Shown here one piece after another: positions 1-8,765 of a stretch of DNA of 64,000 nt (position 1 is the first letter of the stretch; each line of letters opens with the position of its first letter). The notes beneath the pieces were generated by a model, which was given only the letters and a program-made list of their open reading frames with translations, was not told the DNA's origin and did not search any database. The position numbers were made by a program, and so were the translations under genes. The DNA is taken from the NCBI GenBank assembly GCA_001768195.1, contig MENI01000030.1:1-64000 (forward strand). Reading direction: 5' to 3'. The DNA comes from Bacteroidetes bacterium GWA2_40_15. Lineage in GTDB: Bacteria > Bacteroidota > Bacteroidia > Bacteroidales > VadinHA17.

Positions 1-85
1 TAAATGCGTTGACCCTGTAAAATTTGATGGTTAATTTGAATTAAATTAAATTTATTATACATTTGCATCCGCAAAAACTAAGGAG

Positions 86-158
86 GATTCAGTAGCTCAG
101 CTGGTAGAGCACATCCCTTTTAAGGATGGGGTCCTGGGTTCGAGCCCCAGCTGGATCA
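86..158 (+). tRNA. tRNA-Lys (anticodon TTT)
   Basis: A complete cloverleaf can be folded by eye. The acceptor stem is 86-92 with 151-157 (GATTCAG/CTGGATC, one T-G pair). The D arm lies around 95-110. The anticodon stem is 112-116 with 124-128. The seven-base loop 117-123 carries anticodon TTT at 119-121. The T stem is 134-138 with 146-150, around a TTCGAGC loop. The discriminator is A158. A 3' CCA is not encoded, since CAA follows. The tRNA is followed by its own terminator and then by remnants of dead genes. Confidence 0.96.
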
Positions 159-181
159 CAATCAGGTATTAAAATGAACTA

Positions 182-217
182 AAAGCACTTAATTTCAATG
201 ATTTAAGTGCTTTTTTT
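182..217 (+). terminator. Rho-independent terminator of tRNA-Lys
   Basis: GCACTTAA at 185-192 pairs with TTAAGTGC at 203-210 around a ten-base loop. The stem is extended by flanking A and T runs and followed by seven T residues. It lies 24 bases after the tRNA. Confidence 0.85.
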
Positions 218-256
218 ATTGACTGAAAAATCAAAATAAAGCATTTATAATCAAAA

Positions 257-342
257 TGAGTATCAGGAATCATACATATAACTTCAATGATTTTCAAGCG
301 TTTTTGGATTTTGTATGTATCATTACCGATAGTCATAATAAT
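257..342. repeat. dispersed repeat, copy A
   Basis: This stretch is homologous to 8766-8858. The core TGATTTTCAAGCG (288-300) is identical to 8804-8816, and the next 42 bases match at 31 positions without gaps. The left flank (TGAGTATCAGGAATCA against TGACTATTAGGAATCA) also matches, with a 7-base insertion in the other copy. No coding function is visible in either copy. A minus-strand reading frame of 83 codons crosses it, but it does not look like a real gene. Confidence 0.6.
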
Positions 343-701
343 CAAATTAGAAGGGACTATATCGATATCTGTTTTAATAATTCTCCCATAGGTCTCGCTT
401 AATGACTTAACTCTCTGCATTTCAATTCAATTTGCTTCAATTTGATGCTATTAAAATAGCTTCAAATCGGGTACTTTTAAAATTGAACCGAGACCAGTTC
501 TTTAACTATTAAATTGAAAAAATAAGGAATACCATGAATGCCAACGGTAAAAGGTAAGCTCTGGAGTGGTATCGGTAATTTCGGGAACGTTCACGCAAAC
601 ATTTGACAATTATTCTTCATTTTCAATTCTACCATAGGTTTTTAATTGTATTTTGCATTAACTGTAAATTCATTTTGCCGGAATAATCAATTACGAATTC
701 T
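343..701. other. AT-rich spacer, nothing recognised
   Basis: I see no RNA, no clear terminator and no recognisable coding sequence here. It separates the tRNA and repeat A from the gene remnants downstream. It may be degraded coding sequence belonging to the same graveyard. Confidence 0.4.
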
Positions 702-1047
702 ATGAGATACAATATTATTCTTGCTTTTATTGTCTTGTCAATATTAGCAAATGGACAAAATACCGCAATAAAATATGAACGAAGAACTTAAAGCACAGAT
801 ACAGGAACGCATCTACTTTCTGGAAAATAGCAAGAACCAACTTGTAATTGATGCCGATACTCACATTACCGATATGGACCACCTGCACGAAGCTATTGCC
901 CAACAGTTGAATTCAACGCCCGATTATTACCACGGAAGGCCGATTGGTCATCGTGAATTACTTGCTGAAATGATACAGGCCGGGGTGGATATAAGCTTGG
1001 TTTGGCAAAATCCGGCAGCCACGGTGCACAGTAAGGATAAAAAATGA
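702..1047 (+). pseudogene. amidohydrolase remnant (N-terminal part)
   Basis: An ATG at 702 opens a 29-codon frame that reads as a signal peptide (MRYNIILAFIVLSILANG) and stops at 791. In another frame, from 775, the text LVIDADTHITDMDHLHEA and the following 50 residues resemble the start of metal-dependent amidohydrolases of the COG2159 (amidohydrolase 2) type, where the IDxDxH motif begins the TIM barrel. Only about 90 residues survive out of the 300 or more expected, and the frame runs directly into a transporter remnant. The family call rests on motif recognition. The broken state is seen directly. Confidence 0.55.
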
Positions 1048-1430
1048 ATTTCGAGCCGTTGATGTATTTGGGCATTCCGCTGTCAGCCACACTTTCAATA
1101 GCCCATGCTTATTTACCGCCACATCCGGCGCCAACCTACATTTCGGTAATTTACGGCGCCGATGTAAACAGTGTGTTGCTTATTGGCCTGGTTCCGGTAA
1201 TCCCGGCCTGCTTAATCGCGGGGATATTGCTTTCAAAGTTTTTCAAAAAACCGGATGTAAAACCACCTGTCGGATTACATGAGGAGAAACATTTCGAAAA
1301 ATCGGAACTTCCCGGACTTGGAATCAGTATTTTCACCATGCTCATTCCCGTTTTGCTTATGCTTTTTGGCGCCATTGCCATGATTATCCTTATTATTGCT
1401 GCCGGCGGTGCGTTTTCGCGGCTATCCGAC
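1044..1430 (+). pseudogene. GntP-type permease remnant
   Basis: The translated text IPLSATLSIAHAYLPPHPAP, followed by GADVNSVLLIGLVPVIPA and a hydrophobic helix, matches an internal part of gluconate/GntP-family permeases, where HGxLPPHPAP is a hallmark. The frame starts inside the protein and lacks the N-terminal helices. Near 1420-1430 the similarity passes to an unrelated protein. About 130 residues remain of the usual 430 or so. It partly overlaps the amidohydrolase remnant (ATGA), perhaps the vestige of a translationally coupled pair. Confidence 0.6.
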
Positions 1431-1832
1431 ATGTATTCGATTCAGTACAAGGAATTCAGCTTGAAAGTTTTTTCCTCGATTCGAAGCGAAATCCTTCTTC
1501 TGAAAAAAATCAGGAAAATGTAGCTTTAGCTTTGGAACAAATTCAAAAGTTTAAGCCTGAACTGATTATTGCATCCGACGATGATGCGGTAAAATATCTC
1601 GTTGTTCCGCACTTCAAAGGGGAAAAAATTCCGGTCGTATTTTGCGGTCGGTTCGATTAAAAACTGGGAAAAAGCCGAAGCGGTTGAAATTGTCAGTCAA
1701 AACATCAATGTTCCGATAATTACCTGCGATGATTTTATGATGCCCTATTGCGTTTTCGGCATGACCAAAGTAGCCTTCGAACAAGGTGAATGGGCTGCAA
1801 AATTAATTATAATAATTAATGTTCAAGATTAA
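1431..1832 (+). pseudogene. ABC-type substrate-binding protein remnant
   Basis: One frame reads FLDSKRNPSSEKNQ and then KPELIIASDDDAVKYLVVPH, ending in IPVVFCG, up to a stop at 1658-1660. A second frame, 1602-1832, reads VGSIKNWEKAEAVEIVSQN and then DDFMMPYCVFGMTKVAFEQG and EWAAK. Both fit consecutive but not adjacent parts of periplasmic binding proteins of the ABC_sub_bind type. The gene has lost its N-terminus and a middle segment, and it carries a frame change. The similarity is recalled from family knowledge and was not searched. Confidence 0.55.
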
Positions 1833-1840
1833 TTGATTAC

Positions 1841-2311
1841 CTAACGCGAGAGAACCGGTATCTGTCTGTTAATGGATTCTTCAAGCGAGATGAGAGTTTC
1901 TGTTCGCACAATGCCGGATATATTTTGTATTGTATCGGTCAGGATCATCCTCAGATGTTCATTATCGCGTGTGTAAACCTTGATAAACAGGGAATAGTTA
2001 CCTGTAGTATAGTGACATTCAATAATTTCAGGTATTTCCCTGAATTGTTTTATCACATCTCTGAAATGACCGGGATGGTCAAGGAAAATACCAATATATG
2101 CACAGGTCTTGAAACCAACCATTACAGGATCGACTTTAAACTCAGATCCTTTTATCACCCCAATCCTGATAAGCCGTTGAACCCTCTGATGAATCGCTGC
2201 ACCCGATACACCACATTCCCGTGCAACCTCAAGATAGGGAATCCTCGCATTTTTTGTAATGATATCCAGTATTTTCTTATCAAGATTATCAATTTGTGTA
2301 TTTTCTGACAT
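1841..2311 (-). CDS. Lrp/AsnC-family transcriptional regulator
   Basis: Predicted DNA-binding regulator of about 156 residues, the usual length for the family. The N-terminal winged helix-turn-helix begins NTQIDNLDKKILDIITKNAR and includes VARECGVSGAAIHQRVQRL. The C-terminal half is a RAM/AsnC ligand-binding domain (EIIECHYTTGNYSLFIKV, then the helix HLRMILTD and the strand VRTETLISL). I chose the ATG at 2311 (MSENTQIDN) because the extra 16 codons possible upstream are low-complexity and not typical of the family. It stands alone, convergent with the pseudogenes. Its effector is unknown; amino acids are usual for Lrp proteins. Confidence 0.9.
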   Translation of the reverse strand: MSENTQIDNLDKKILDIITKNARIPYLEVARECGVSGAAIHQRVQRLIRIGVIKGSEFKVDPVMVGFKTCAYIGIFLDHPGHFRDVIKQFREIPEIIECHYTTGNYSLFIKVYTRDNEHLRMILTDTIQNISGIVRTETLISLEESINRQIPVLSR

Positions 2312-2485
2312 TACTCTTTTTTTTAAAGATTGAAGCAATAAATATTTAAAAACTTTCAAATTTAAAGTAAAAATCAGATTATATCACATATTCTGATAAA
2401 ATGTTTCCGGGGATACGGATTAGGAATTCATATTAAAAACTGCAGACAATAAAAACAAAACTCAGGATGATCAGCGCCTTACGGC

Positions 2486-3397
2486 TTAGTGGTTGATATA
2501 CCCTATAATATCTTTAATATCAGAGAATCCCTTCCTCTGAAGGTATGACTCAATACCCTCCAGTATTTTAACGGGTGCAGCAGGATCAATGAATGTAACT
2601 GTACCTATCTGCACTGCACTTGCTCCAGCAAGAAAGAATTCAATAGCATCAGATGCGGTCATAATGCCTCCCATACCAATCACAGGCACTTTAACTGCCT
2701 TAGCTACCTGCCACACCATTCCGAGGGCAACAGGTTTTATGGCAGGACCTGAAAGACCTCCTGTTACAGTTGACAATGAAGGTTTCATCATATTTATATC
2801 AACAGCCATGCCCAGCAGAGTATTGATGAGCGAAATTGAATCAGCCCCCTCCTCTTCCACAACTTTTGCAAAATCGACAATATTGGTCACATTAGGTGAT
2901 AACTTCACAATCAGTTTTTTCGTGTATACAGCCCGGACTGCCCTGGTGACTTCACGTGCAGATTGCAGATTAGTTCCGAATATCATACCGCCTTTTTTGA
3001 CATTGGGGCATGAGATATTCAATTCAATAGCCGGAATTTTTTCCAGCCTGTCGATTCTTTCAGAAAGAGATATATAATCATCCAGGGTACTGCCATTGAC
3101 ATTCACTATAATATTTGTATCATATCCGGAAATTTTCGGATATATATTGCTTTCGAAATAATCAATACCTTTATTCTGAAGACCAACAGCATTGAGCATG
3201 CCTGACGGAGTTTCAGCCATTCTGGGATAGGCATTTCCTTCCCTTGGTTCGAGAGTAGTTCCTTTAACCACTATTCCTCCCAGACGCGAAACATCAAAAA
3301 AATCATCGAGCTCAGTACCATAACCACATGTTCCTGAAGCAGTAAGCACCGGATTTTTGAAATGCAGATCGCCGATATTTATTCCCAGATTTACCAT
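2486..3397 (-). CDS. pyrD: dihydroorotate dehydrogenase, class 1B catalytic subunit
   Basis: Oxidises dihydroorotate to orotate in pyrimidine synthesis, using FMN in a TIM barrel. At 303 residues the length is typical. Visible motifs are the early TASGTCGYG loop, the NISCPN segment with the class 1 catalytic cysteine at residue 130, KLSPNV for FMN contact, and GMGGI near residue 242 for FMN phosphate. It overlaps the end of pyrK by 7 bp, so the two are co-transcribed and probably translationally coupled. The presence of pyrK marks it as the NAD-dependent 1B type (PyrDB) rather than fumarate-linked 1A. Confidence 0.95.
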   Translation of the reverse strand: MVNLGINIGDLHFKNPVLTASGTCGYGTELDDFFDVSRLGGIVVKGTTLEPREGNAYPRMAETPSGMLNAVGLQNKGIDYFESNIYPKISGYDTNIIVNVNGSTLDDYISLSERIDRLEKIPAIELNISCPNVKKGGMIFGTNLQSAREVTRAVRAVYTKKLIVKLSPNVTNIVDFAKVVEEEGADSISLINTLLGMAVDINMMKPSLSTVTGGLSGPAIKPVALGMVWQVAKAVKVPVIGMGGIMTASDAIEFFLAGASAVQIGTVTFIDPAAPVKILEGIESYLQRKGFSDIKDIIGYINH

Positions 3398-4158
3398 TTC
3401 AATTCCCGGATATTAAAAACAGGTCCTTCAGTACAGGTACATATATTGCCTCTGGTTGTTTCGACAATGCAGCATAAGCAGATACCGAACCCGCAAGCCA
3501 TAAGGTTCTCAAGCGATACTTCACAGAAAATATTGTTCTTCATACTGTACTCAGCCACAACCTTCATCATTGAATCAGGTCCGCAACAATATATCCTGTC
3601 ATATTTAACTGAAGTGAGGACAGAATGATTAGTCACATACCCCTTCTCACCCAGTGATCCATCTTCAGTCGTCACAAAAACATCTCCGATCTGACTGTAT
3701 TCTTCAATCTCAAGTACCCGGCTGCTGTTTCTGAATCCCATCAGGACATCAGGTTCGAATCCTCTGGCCTTAAGTTGTTTTCCTAAAAACAAAAGAGGGG
3801 CTATGCCACACCCGCCACCGACAAGCAGTATCTTTGATTTATCATCAGGAATGGTAAATGAATTACCAAGAGGATGTATAACATTCAGGTAATCACCGGA
3901 TTTAAGCCTATAGATTGTTTCCGTTCCTTTACCCAGAACCTGGATAAGCATTTTATACCTGTTTTTTCCGAAATCAACATCATGAATTGAGATTGGTCTT
4001 CGCAGAAATGTCGCAGGACTTCCATCAATCCTCACCTGAACAAACTGACCAGGCCTGAATTCAGGCAGCTTTTTGCCGGACTCCACTTCAATAACGCAAA
4101 AGTCCTCTGTAAGAAGCTTATTTCCAACAACTTTTAAATCATCAACGCATTTCGCCAT
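3391..4158 (-). CDS. pyrK: dihydroorotate dehydrogenase electron transfer subunit
   Basis: FAD and [2Fe-2S] partner that passes electrons from PyrD to NAD. It has 255 residues. The FAD-binding barrel carries RRPISIHDV. The NAD-binding part has [11 protein letters not shown]. The C-terminal cluster ligands lie in [11 protein letters not shown], followed by CTCTEGPVF, which gives the CGxxxCxxC...C pattern of PyrK. It is the first gene of a two-gene minus-strand unit with pyrD. The spacer upstream (4159-4253) lies between two genes of the same strand and contains no obvious terminator. Confidence 0.95.
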   Translation of the reverse strand: MAKCVDDLKVVGNKLLTEDFCVIEVESGKKLPEFRPGQFVQVRIDGSPATFLRRPISIHDVDFGKNRYKMLIQVLGKGTETIYRLKSGDYLNVIHPLGNSFTIPDDKSKILLVGGGCGIAPLLFLGKQLKARGFEPDVLMGFRNSSRVLEIEEYSQIGDVFVTTEDGSLGEKGYVTNHSVLTSVKYDRIYCCGPDSMMKVVAEYSMKNNIFCEVSLENLMACGFGICLCCIVETTRGNICTCTEGPVFNIRELKW

Positions 4159-4253
4159 TTAAAGCTGGTTTACTGCAAAGATAGCTTTAATGAGTGATTT
4201 CAGAAAATAATAGCAATTGATATTTACGAATTGAAGGAAGCAAAATAAAAGAT

Positions 4254-4691
4254 TCAGTTTCTTGGTAAAAATTCCTTAAAACTGTTATCATCATAAAACC
4301 AGACTATTTTAACTACCTTATATCTGCCAGATTCAGTAAATTCTGATGACTTAAATATTGGCTTTTGGGAATTAAAGTTTTGAAAATCAATCTTATCAGA
4401 AGTTATTGACGAATCTGATGCATCAGTCTCCCGCTCATTTTTTATCGTAATGGGTCCATCAAACAGAGACTGAGTCTGTTTTTCTTTGTACATTTCACCT
4501 TTGCCGAATAAAAGCCAGTCTGTTGACAGATATTTGTATTTCTCTAGCATTTTGACCACAAAATCAAGGCTTGGATTGTTTCTTCCGGATATGATATGTG
4601 AAATACCTGACGGTTGGACGCCAATCTCTTCAGCCAGTTGAGCAGATGATTTGTTTTCAGCTCTCAGGAACTCAAGAATTCTTTCTTTCAT
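4254..4691 (-). CDS. XRE-family helix-turn-helix regulator
   Basis: A 145-residue protein. The N-terminal HTH_3-like domain (residues 1-70) has AQLAEEIGVQPSGISHIISG as helix-turn-helix, followed by NNPSLDFVVKMLEKYKYL and the TDWLLFGKGEM segment frequent in Bacteroidota HTH proteins. A variable linker leads to a short C-terminal strand-rich piece (YKVVKIVWFYDD). I chose the ATG at 4691 because an 18-codon upstream extension would overlap the predicted promoter and operators. The upstream DNA holds a striking set of palindromes, one over the predicted -7 box, which strongly suggests autoregulation. The divergent symporter gene at 5325 is a candidate second target. Confidence 0.88.
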   Translation of the reverse strand: MKERILEFLRAENKSSAQLAEEIGVQPSGISHIISGRNNPSLDFVVKMLEKYKYLSTDWLLFGKGEMYKEKQTQSLFDGPITIKNERETDASDSSITSDKIDFQNFNSQKPIFKSSEFTESGRYKVVKIVWFYDDNSFKEFLPRN

Positions 4692-4708
4692 ACTGTAAAT
4701 GTTTCTTT

Positions 4709-4766
4709 TTACAAATGTAAACAATATTAAAATTACATATGTCAATTAACTAATTTACATATGTAA
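4709..4766. promoter_or_regulatory. three palindromic operators and the promoter of the XRE gene
   Basis: TTACANATGTAA occurs at 4709-4720 (TTACAAATGTAA), 4733-4744 (TTACATATGTCA, one mismatch) and 4755-4766 (TTACATATGTAA, perfect). Centres are 24 and 22 bp apart, about two helical turns. On the minus strand the first copy contains TACATTTG (4719 to 4712), an exact match to the Bacteroidota -7 box. A TTG at 4745-4743, inside the second copy's flank, could be the -33 element, though the spacing of 23 bp is slightly long. A repressor bound here would block the promoter. Binding by the adjacent XRE protein is inferred. Confidence 0.7.
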
Positions 4767-5069
4767 TGCACTGCAATTAATAAGTCTGACTTGCAACATA
4801 TTATAATTGTCAACAAGCTGATATATAATACTTTAGTTATATTTTTTACTATTATTTACGCTGGAGATTAGATATTTATAATACTGGTATACAGTATCTT
4901 ATATCAATAATCTAAAATAGATTTGTAACAGACCATCAATTATTGAGTACATGGTTATAGTAGCAATATATATATGTACCATACATCGTTGATTATATGA
5001 TATTTATAAATTATGTTTATAAAATTGGTGATTGTTTACTCCTGTAACCCGAATGTGGTTTATTTACAA

Positions 5070-5115
5070 TTACACATGTAACTTAAACTAGTTATATTGA
5101 TGATTACAGATGTAA
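5070..5115. promoter_or_regulatory. two further TTACANATGTAA operators
   Basis: TTACACATGTAA at 5070-5081 and TTACAGATGTAA at 5104-5115 repeat the palindrome found at the XRE promoter. Centres are 34 bp apart and lie about 210-250 bp before the symporter start at 5325. The rest of 4767-5324 is AT-rich with no gene I can support. A weak -7 candidate for the symporter (TAATTTTC) lies at 5295-5302. Confidence 0.6.
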
Positions 5116-5324
5116 ATATGCTTACCGGCTTCTCTCCCGGCCCGGAGTTTACCTGCAGTGAAATCATAAACCTGATTTAAAATGAAAATTCACCGATAAT
5201 CTGTCACTGCCTTCAAAATATTCCATTCTGGAGAGGTTAATTTTTCAGAGTGTTAAATAAAAACAATCCGGATTAGCAGAATTATGCCAAATATTAATTT
5301 TCTTTATCCTCAATTATATTCATT

Positions 5325-6560
5325 ATGTTCAGGTCATTATTAAAAATTCCGCTCCACTATCAGATAATCATAACTCTTATAGCCGGTGGTTTTTTTGGAT
5401 ATTTCTTTGCTGATGCAACAGTATATACCAATTGGATAGGAGTAGTATTTCTTCGTGCACTGAACATGATCATCATCCCGCTGATCCTGTGCTCCATTAT
5501 GACTGGAGTTGCAAGTGTAGGAAGCAGCGGTAACCTTGGAAGACTTGGCCTGAAGACAATGGCTTATTACATACTTTCGACTCTGGCAGCGATTGTTACG
5601 GGATTTTTCCTTGTGACCACTATCAAGCCAGGTGTGGGCGCTGATCTGGGATTTAATGTTCCTGTTGAGAATATATCAGCAATTTCAGAAAGTTTCGGCG
5701 ATACACTGATCAGGATAGTTCCCACAAACATCTTCGAATCCCTGATGCAGGGGCAAATGCTTGCAATTATATTCTTTGCAGTGTTATTCGGATTCTTCAT
5801 TACCAGAATTGATGAAAAACCACAGGCTTTGATAATCGATGTGGTAAATGCCATCCTTGATGTGATAATGAAGATCACCCTTTTTGTCATCAGGTTCACA
5901 CCTCTGGGAATTTTCAGCATTACTGCAAAAGTTATTGCACAACAGGTTCAGGCAGGAAATGATATCACCGAAGTTATCAGCAGGCTTGGAATCTACTTTA
6001 TGACTGTATTAATTGGTTTGCTTATACATGGTTTTATTACTCTTCCTCTGACGGTGAAACTTCTGGGAAAGGCAAATCCAATTAAACATATGAAAAATAT
6101 GGTTACACCGCTGTTAACTGCCTTTTCAACATCTTCATCAAATGCTACGCTGCCACTTACAATGAAAGCGGTTGAGTTTGAAGATGGTGTATCAAACAAG
6201 ATTGCCAGCTTCACGCTGCCACTTGGAGCTACAATAAATATGAACGGGACCTCTCTTTATGAGTGTGTGGCAGTTATGTTTATAGCTCAGGCTTATGGTA
6301 TTGATTTAACGTTTGGTCAACAGGTAATAGTTATAATAACCGCACTGCTTGCTGCGATAGGATCAGCCGGTATTCCAATGGCTGGACTGGTGATGATGAC
6401 GGTAGTTCTTAATGCAGTCGGTCTTCCACTTGAAGGTATTGGCCTGATCCTGGCTGTGGACCGTATTCTGGATATGTTCAGGACAGCAGTAAATGTTTTC
6501 GGAGACACCTGTTGTGCGGTTATAATCGCGAAATCGGAAGGAGAAACACTTAATATCTGA
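5325..6560 (+). CDS. dicarboxylate/amino acid:cation symporter (DAACS family)
   Basis: A cation-coupled uptake carrier of the inner membrane for C4-dicarboxylates, glutamate or aspartate. At 411 residues it has the full length of the GltP/DctA family. Family landmarks are the serine-rich hairpin FSTSSSNATLP, the unwound helix LPLGATINMNGTSLYE, and the final IDMF-like stretch LAVDRILDMFRTAVNVFGD, which corresponds to the substrate-binding NxxxD region. The N-terminus IPLHYQIIITLIAGGFFGYFF is also typical. Substrate cannot be told from sequence. It is convergent with slyD with only 16 bp between them. Operators of the neighbouring XRE gene lie upstream. Confidence 0.93.
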   Translation: MFRSLLKIPLHYQIIITLIAGGFFGYFFADATVYTNWIGVVFLRALNMIIIPLILCSIMTGVASVGSSGNLGRLGLKTMAYYILSTLAAIVTGFFLVTTIKPGVGADLGFNVPVENISAISESFGDTLIRIVPTNIFESLMQGQMLAIIFFAVLFGFFITRIDEKPQALIIDVVNAILDVIMKITLFVIRFTPLGIFSITAKVIAQQVQAGNDITEVISRLGIYFMTVLIGLLIHGFITLPLTVKLLGKANPIKHMKNMVTPLLTAFSTSSSNATLPLTMKAVEFEDGVSNKIASFTLPLGATINMNGTSLYECVAVMFIAQAYGIDLTFGQQVIVIITALLAAIGSAGIPMAGLVMMTVVLNAVGLPLEGIGLILAVDRILDMFRTAVNVFGDTCCAVIIAKSEGETLNI

Positions 6561-6576
6561 CTTCCACCGGAAGGAA

Positions 6577-7116
6577 TCAGCTGCAGGTACCTGAACACCC
6601 GCTTTCATTATGTCTGCTGCTGCATGATGAACATGAACCGTTTATTGCTGCAATTTCTTCATCAGTAGCATCTCTTACATCTACAATTCTTCCTGTAAAG
6701 AAAAGCCCCACACCGGCCATCGGATGATTGAAATCCATTTTTACATGAGTATCAGTGATTTCATTAATAATACCATTCAAAGGATTCCCCTCGTTATCCA
6801 TCATTGGAACCTCATTGCCTACATAGCATATATCTTCATTCAGCTTTCCGTCAGCTTCAAAAACTGAAATCGGAACATCTACTACCATCTCTTCTCTTTT
6901 ATCCCCATATGCCATTTCAGGGTCCATGGAAAAACTGAAAGATTCACCCTTGATCAGTGTTGAAATATTTGATTCGAATACCGGTAAAAGTCTTCCTGTC
7001 CCAAAGATAAAATTCAATGGTCTTTTCTCATCCAGTACCTCAATAATTCTTCCACCGGCGTTGCTTTCCCTTAACTCATATATGAGCGATACCATTTTGT
7101 TATTTTCAATTTTCAT
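6577..7116 (-). CDS. FKBP-type peptidyl-prolyl isomerase, SlyD-like
   Basis: Cytoplasmic prolyl isomerase and chaperone of about 179 residues. The FKBP core shows the interrupted pattern of SlyD: IFGTGRLLPVFES, then MAYGDKREEMV, then an inserted IF domain (VPISVFEADGKLNEDIC to FNHPMAG), then the closing strand LFFTGRIVDVRDAT. The tail is cysteine-rich (GSCSSCSS, GCSGTCS) and could bind metal, as the SlyD tail does. The start at 7116 (MKIENNKMVSL) removes 12 improbable upstream codons. Confidence 0.9.
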   Translation of the reverse strand: MKIENNKMVSLIYELRESNAGGRIIEVLDEKRPLNFIFGTGRLLPVFESNISTLIKGESFSFSMDPEMAYGDKREEMVVDVPISVFEADGKLNEDICYVGNEVPMMDNEGNPLNGIINEITDTHVKMDFNHPMAGVGLFFTGRIVDVRDATDEEIAAINGSCSSCSSRHNESGCSGTCS

Positions 7117-7204
7117 AATCGTATTTAATAAATAGTTAAATGTTCTGATCAAAAAACTTCAATTTTTAAAAGCTGGAAGATATAATTTTTATTCCTGAAC
7201 AGTT

Positions 7205-7771
7205 TCAGAAATTAAAGCTTATCCTTATTTCCGGATTATCATAAATAGCATAACCGGAATTCTGCAAAGCCCATAATACCATAATATTCATAAAAGACCT
7301 TCTTCCCAGCTGCTGACTGAGTCCTCCTCCCAATAGCACGGTATTTACTGTAAATCTGTCAGATGCATACGGAGGATTCTGCCAGTATGCTGATTCCAGA
7401 TTAAGTAATTCATCTTCAAGATGCACAAAAATACCTGTATGGATACCAACAGGAAGAATATTATTAAGATCTTTCAAAATAACAAACTGTGCATATCCTT
7501 TTCCTCCACACATTGTTGTTTCATCCTCATAATACTTATAATATGTAAAAGTAGGTCCTGCAGCAACAGCAAGACGAGGCAGAACCCATAATCCCACAAT
7601 GGGTGATACCTGAATATTTGTTAGAGTCCCGAACTGTAATCCAAAAGAACCACCAAAAAACATTCTTTCCCTCAGGGGTGGAGCTTCCTGCCTTACATTC
7701 TGACCCGAAACAGATATGAAGGTTGAATTCAGTATAATTAAAACAAGTGATATTTGAATTAAAGATCGCAT
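7205..7771 (-). CDS. secreted protein, probable small outer-membrane barrel
   Basis: About 188 residues. A signal peptide is clear (MRSLIQISLVLIILNSTFISVSG, cleavage near GQN). The mature part is rich in glycine and aromatic residues in alternating patterns (FFGGSFGLQFGTLTNIQVSP, PRLAVAAGPTFTYYKYY) and ends in a C-terminal phenylalanine (ISFNF), as many outer-membrane beta-barrels do. I do not recognise a named family. It starts 28 bp after the proC stop and may be read from the same transcript. The start at 7771 was chosen because it puts the signal peptide at the N-terminus; 13 further upstream codons are open. Confidence 0.7.
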   Translation of the reverse strand: MRSLIQISLVLIILNSTFISVSGQNVRQEAPPLRERMFFGGSFGLQFGTLTNIQVSPIVGLWVLPRLAVAAGPTFTYYKYYEDETTMCGGKGYAQFVILKDLNNILPVGIHTGIFVHLEDELLNLESAYWQNPPYASDRFTVNTVLLGGGLSQQLGRRSFMNIMVLWALQNSGYAIYDNPEIRISFNF

Positions 7772-7799
7772 GAATATATCTTTACTATTCTGTGTGTTA

Positions 7800-8594
7800 C
7801 TACTTTTCAATCTTCTCGTAAGAGGCTACAATGCCCTTAATCAAAGATGAACTGAAGCCGTTATGTTCCATTTCATTCAAGCCTACAATAGTGCATCCTT
7901 TCGGAGTTGTCACTTTATCGATCTCAGATTCGGGATGCCCCTGCCGTTGAATCAGAAGTTCAGCAGCACCCTTAACTGTCTGATTTACAATTTCGCTGGC
8001 TGTCTTCGCATCAAACCCTATTTGTATTCCACCCTGTATCATAGCTCTGATAAATCTCATTACATAGGCCACACCGCAAGCACCCAGGATTGTTGCAGAT
8101 TGCATAAGTTCCTCATCAATGATCATTGAAGTACCCAGAGCATTGAAAAGGGTTCTTACAGATTCTATATCATTGCTGCCGGCATTATTATGACAAATAC
8201 AGGATACTGATTTACCAACACTTGCCGAGATATTCGGCATAGCTCTGAATACCGGTAGTTGCAAACCGATCTTCTCCTGGATCTCCTTTATTGTCACGCC
8301 GGCAGTTACAGAAACCAGGATATGACTATCAGGCTTAAGATGGTCCTTGATCTCCTCCAGAATATTGAGAATATTATATGGCTTTACTGCAATCAGGACA
8401 ATGTCAGAATTCTGAACAGCTCTGGTATTATCTGATGTTATTTTTACTCCGGAATCCTTCAGGTGGGTAAGTTCATCAATATTCCTGCGTGTAACAGTGA
8501 TATTTCCCGGCGGGAGTGTTTTATCTTTCATAAGCCCCTGCAACAATGATAATCCGATATTCCCGCACCCTATAATAGCCAGTCTCTTTTTCAT
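7800..8594 (-). CDS. proC: pyrroline-5-carboxylate reductase
   Basis: Last step of proline synthesis: reduces pyrroline-5-carboxylate with NAD(P)H in the cytoplasm. It has 264 residues, normal length. The Rossmann motif GCGNIGLSLLQG lies at the N-terminus. AVKPYNI is typical of NADP-binding ProC. SVTAGVTIKEIQEKIG and FRAMPNISASVGKSVS match the ProC signature, and the C-terminal dimerisation helices contain GACGVAYVMRFI and TTPKGCTIVGLNEME. The ATG at 8594 is preferred over a GTG one codon upstream. Confidence 0.95.
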   Translation of the reverse strand: MKKRLAIIGCGNIGLSLLQGLMKDKTLPPGNITVTRRNIDELTHLKDSGVKITSDNTRAVQNSDIVLIAVKPYNILNILEEIKDHLKPDSHILVSVTAGVTIKEIQEKIGLQLPVFRAMPNISASVGKSVSCICHNNAGSNDIESVRTLFNALGTSMIIDEELMQSATILGACGVAYVMRFIRAMIQGGIQIGFDAKTASEIVNQTVKGAAELLIQRQGHPESEIDKVTTPKGCTIVGLNEMEHNGFSSSLIKGIVASYEKIEK

Positions 8595-8765
8595 CACGTC
8601 TGGTTTATTTAAATCCGTTTCAAACAGAATTATGAAAATAATTTGGCAAATATAGGATATAAGGCCTTAAAACCCACATAATGAAAGTCAATATTATTTA
8701 ATACATCATGGCAATATAATTTGAATACATTCTTAATCAACCTGTAATCAGGATTTTAATAACAA

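Noticed and set aside
169-420. 83-codon minus-strand reading frame after tRNA-Lys
   Set aside because: It crosses the terminator and repeat A, has a low-complexity sequence and resembles no family; repeat copy B does not preserve the frame.
86-1832. An integrated mobile island at tRNA-Lys
   Set aside because: No integrase, no repeat of the tRNA 3' end and no phage or conjugation gene is visible; only remnants remain, so this is kept as a possibility in the findings.
4767-5069. A small gene in the XRE-symporter spacer
   Set aside because: The stretch is very AT-rich with frequent stops in all frames; no start with a plausible protein is seen.
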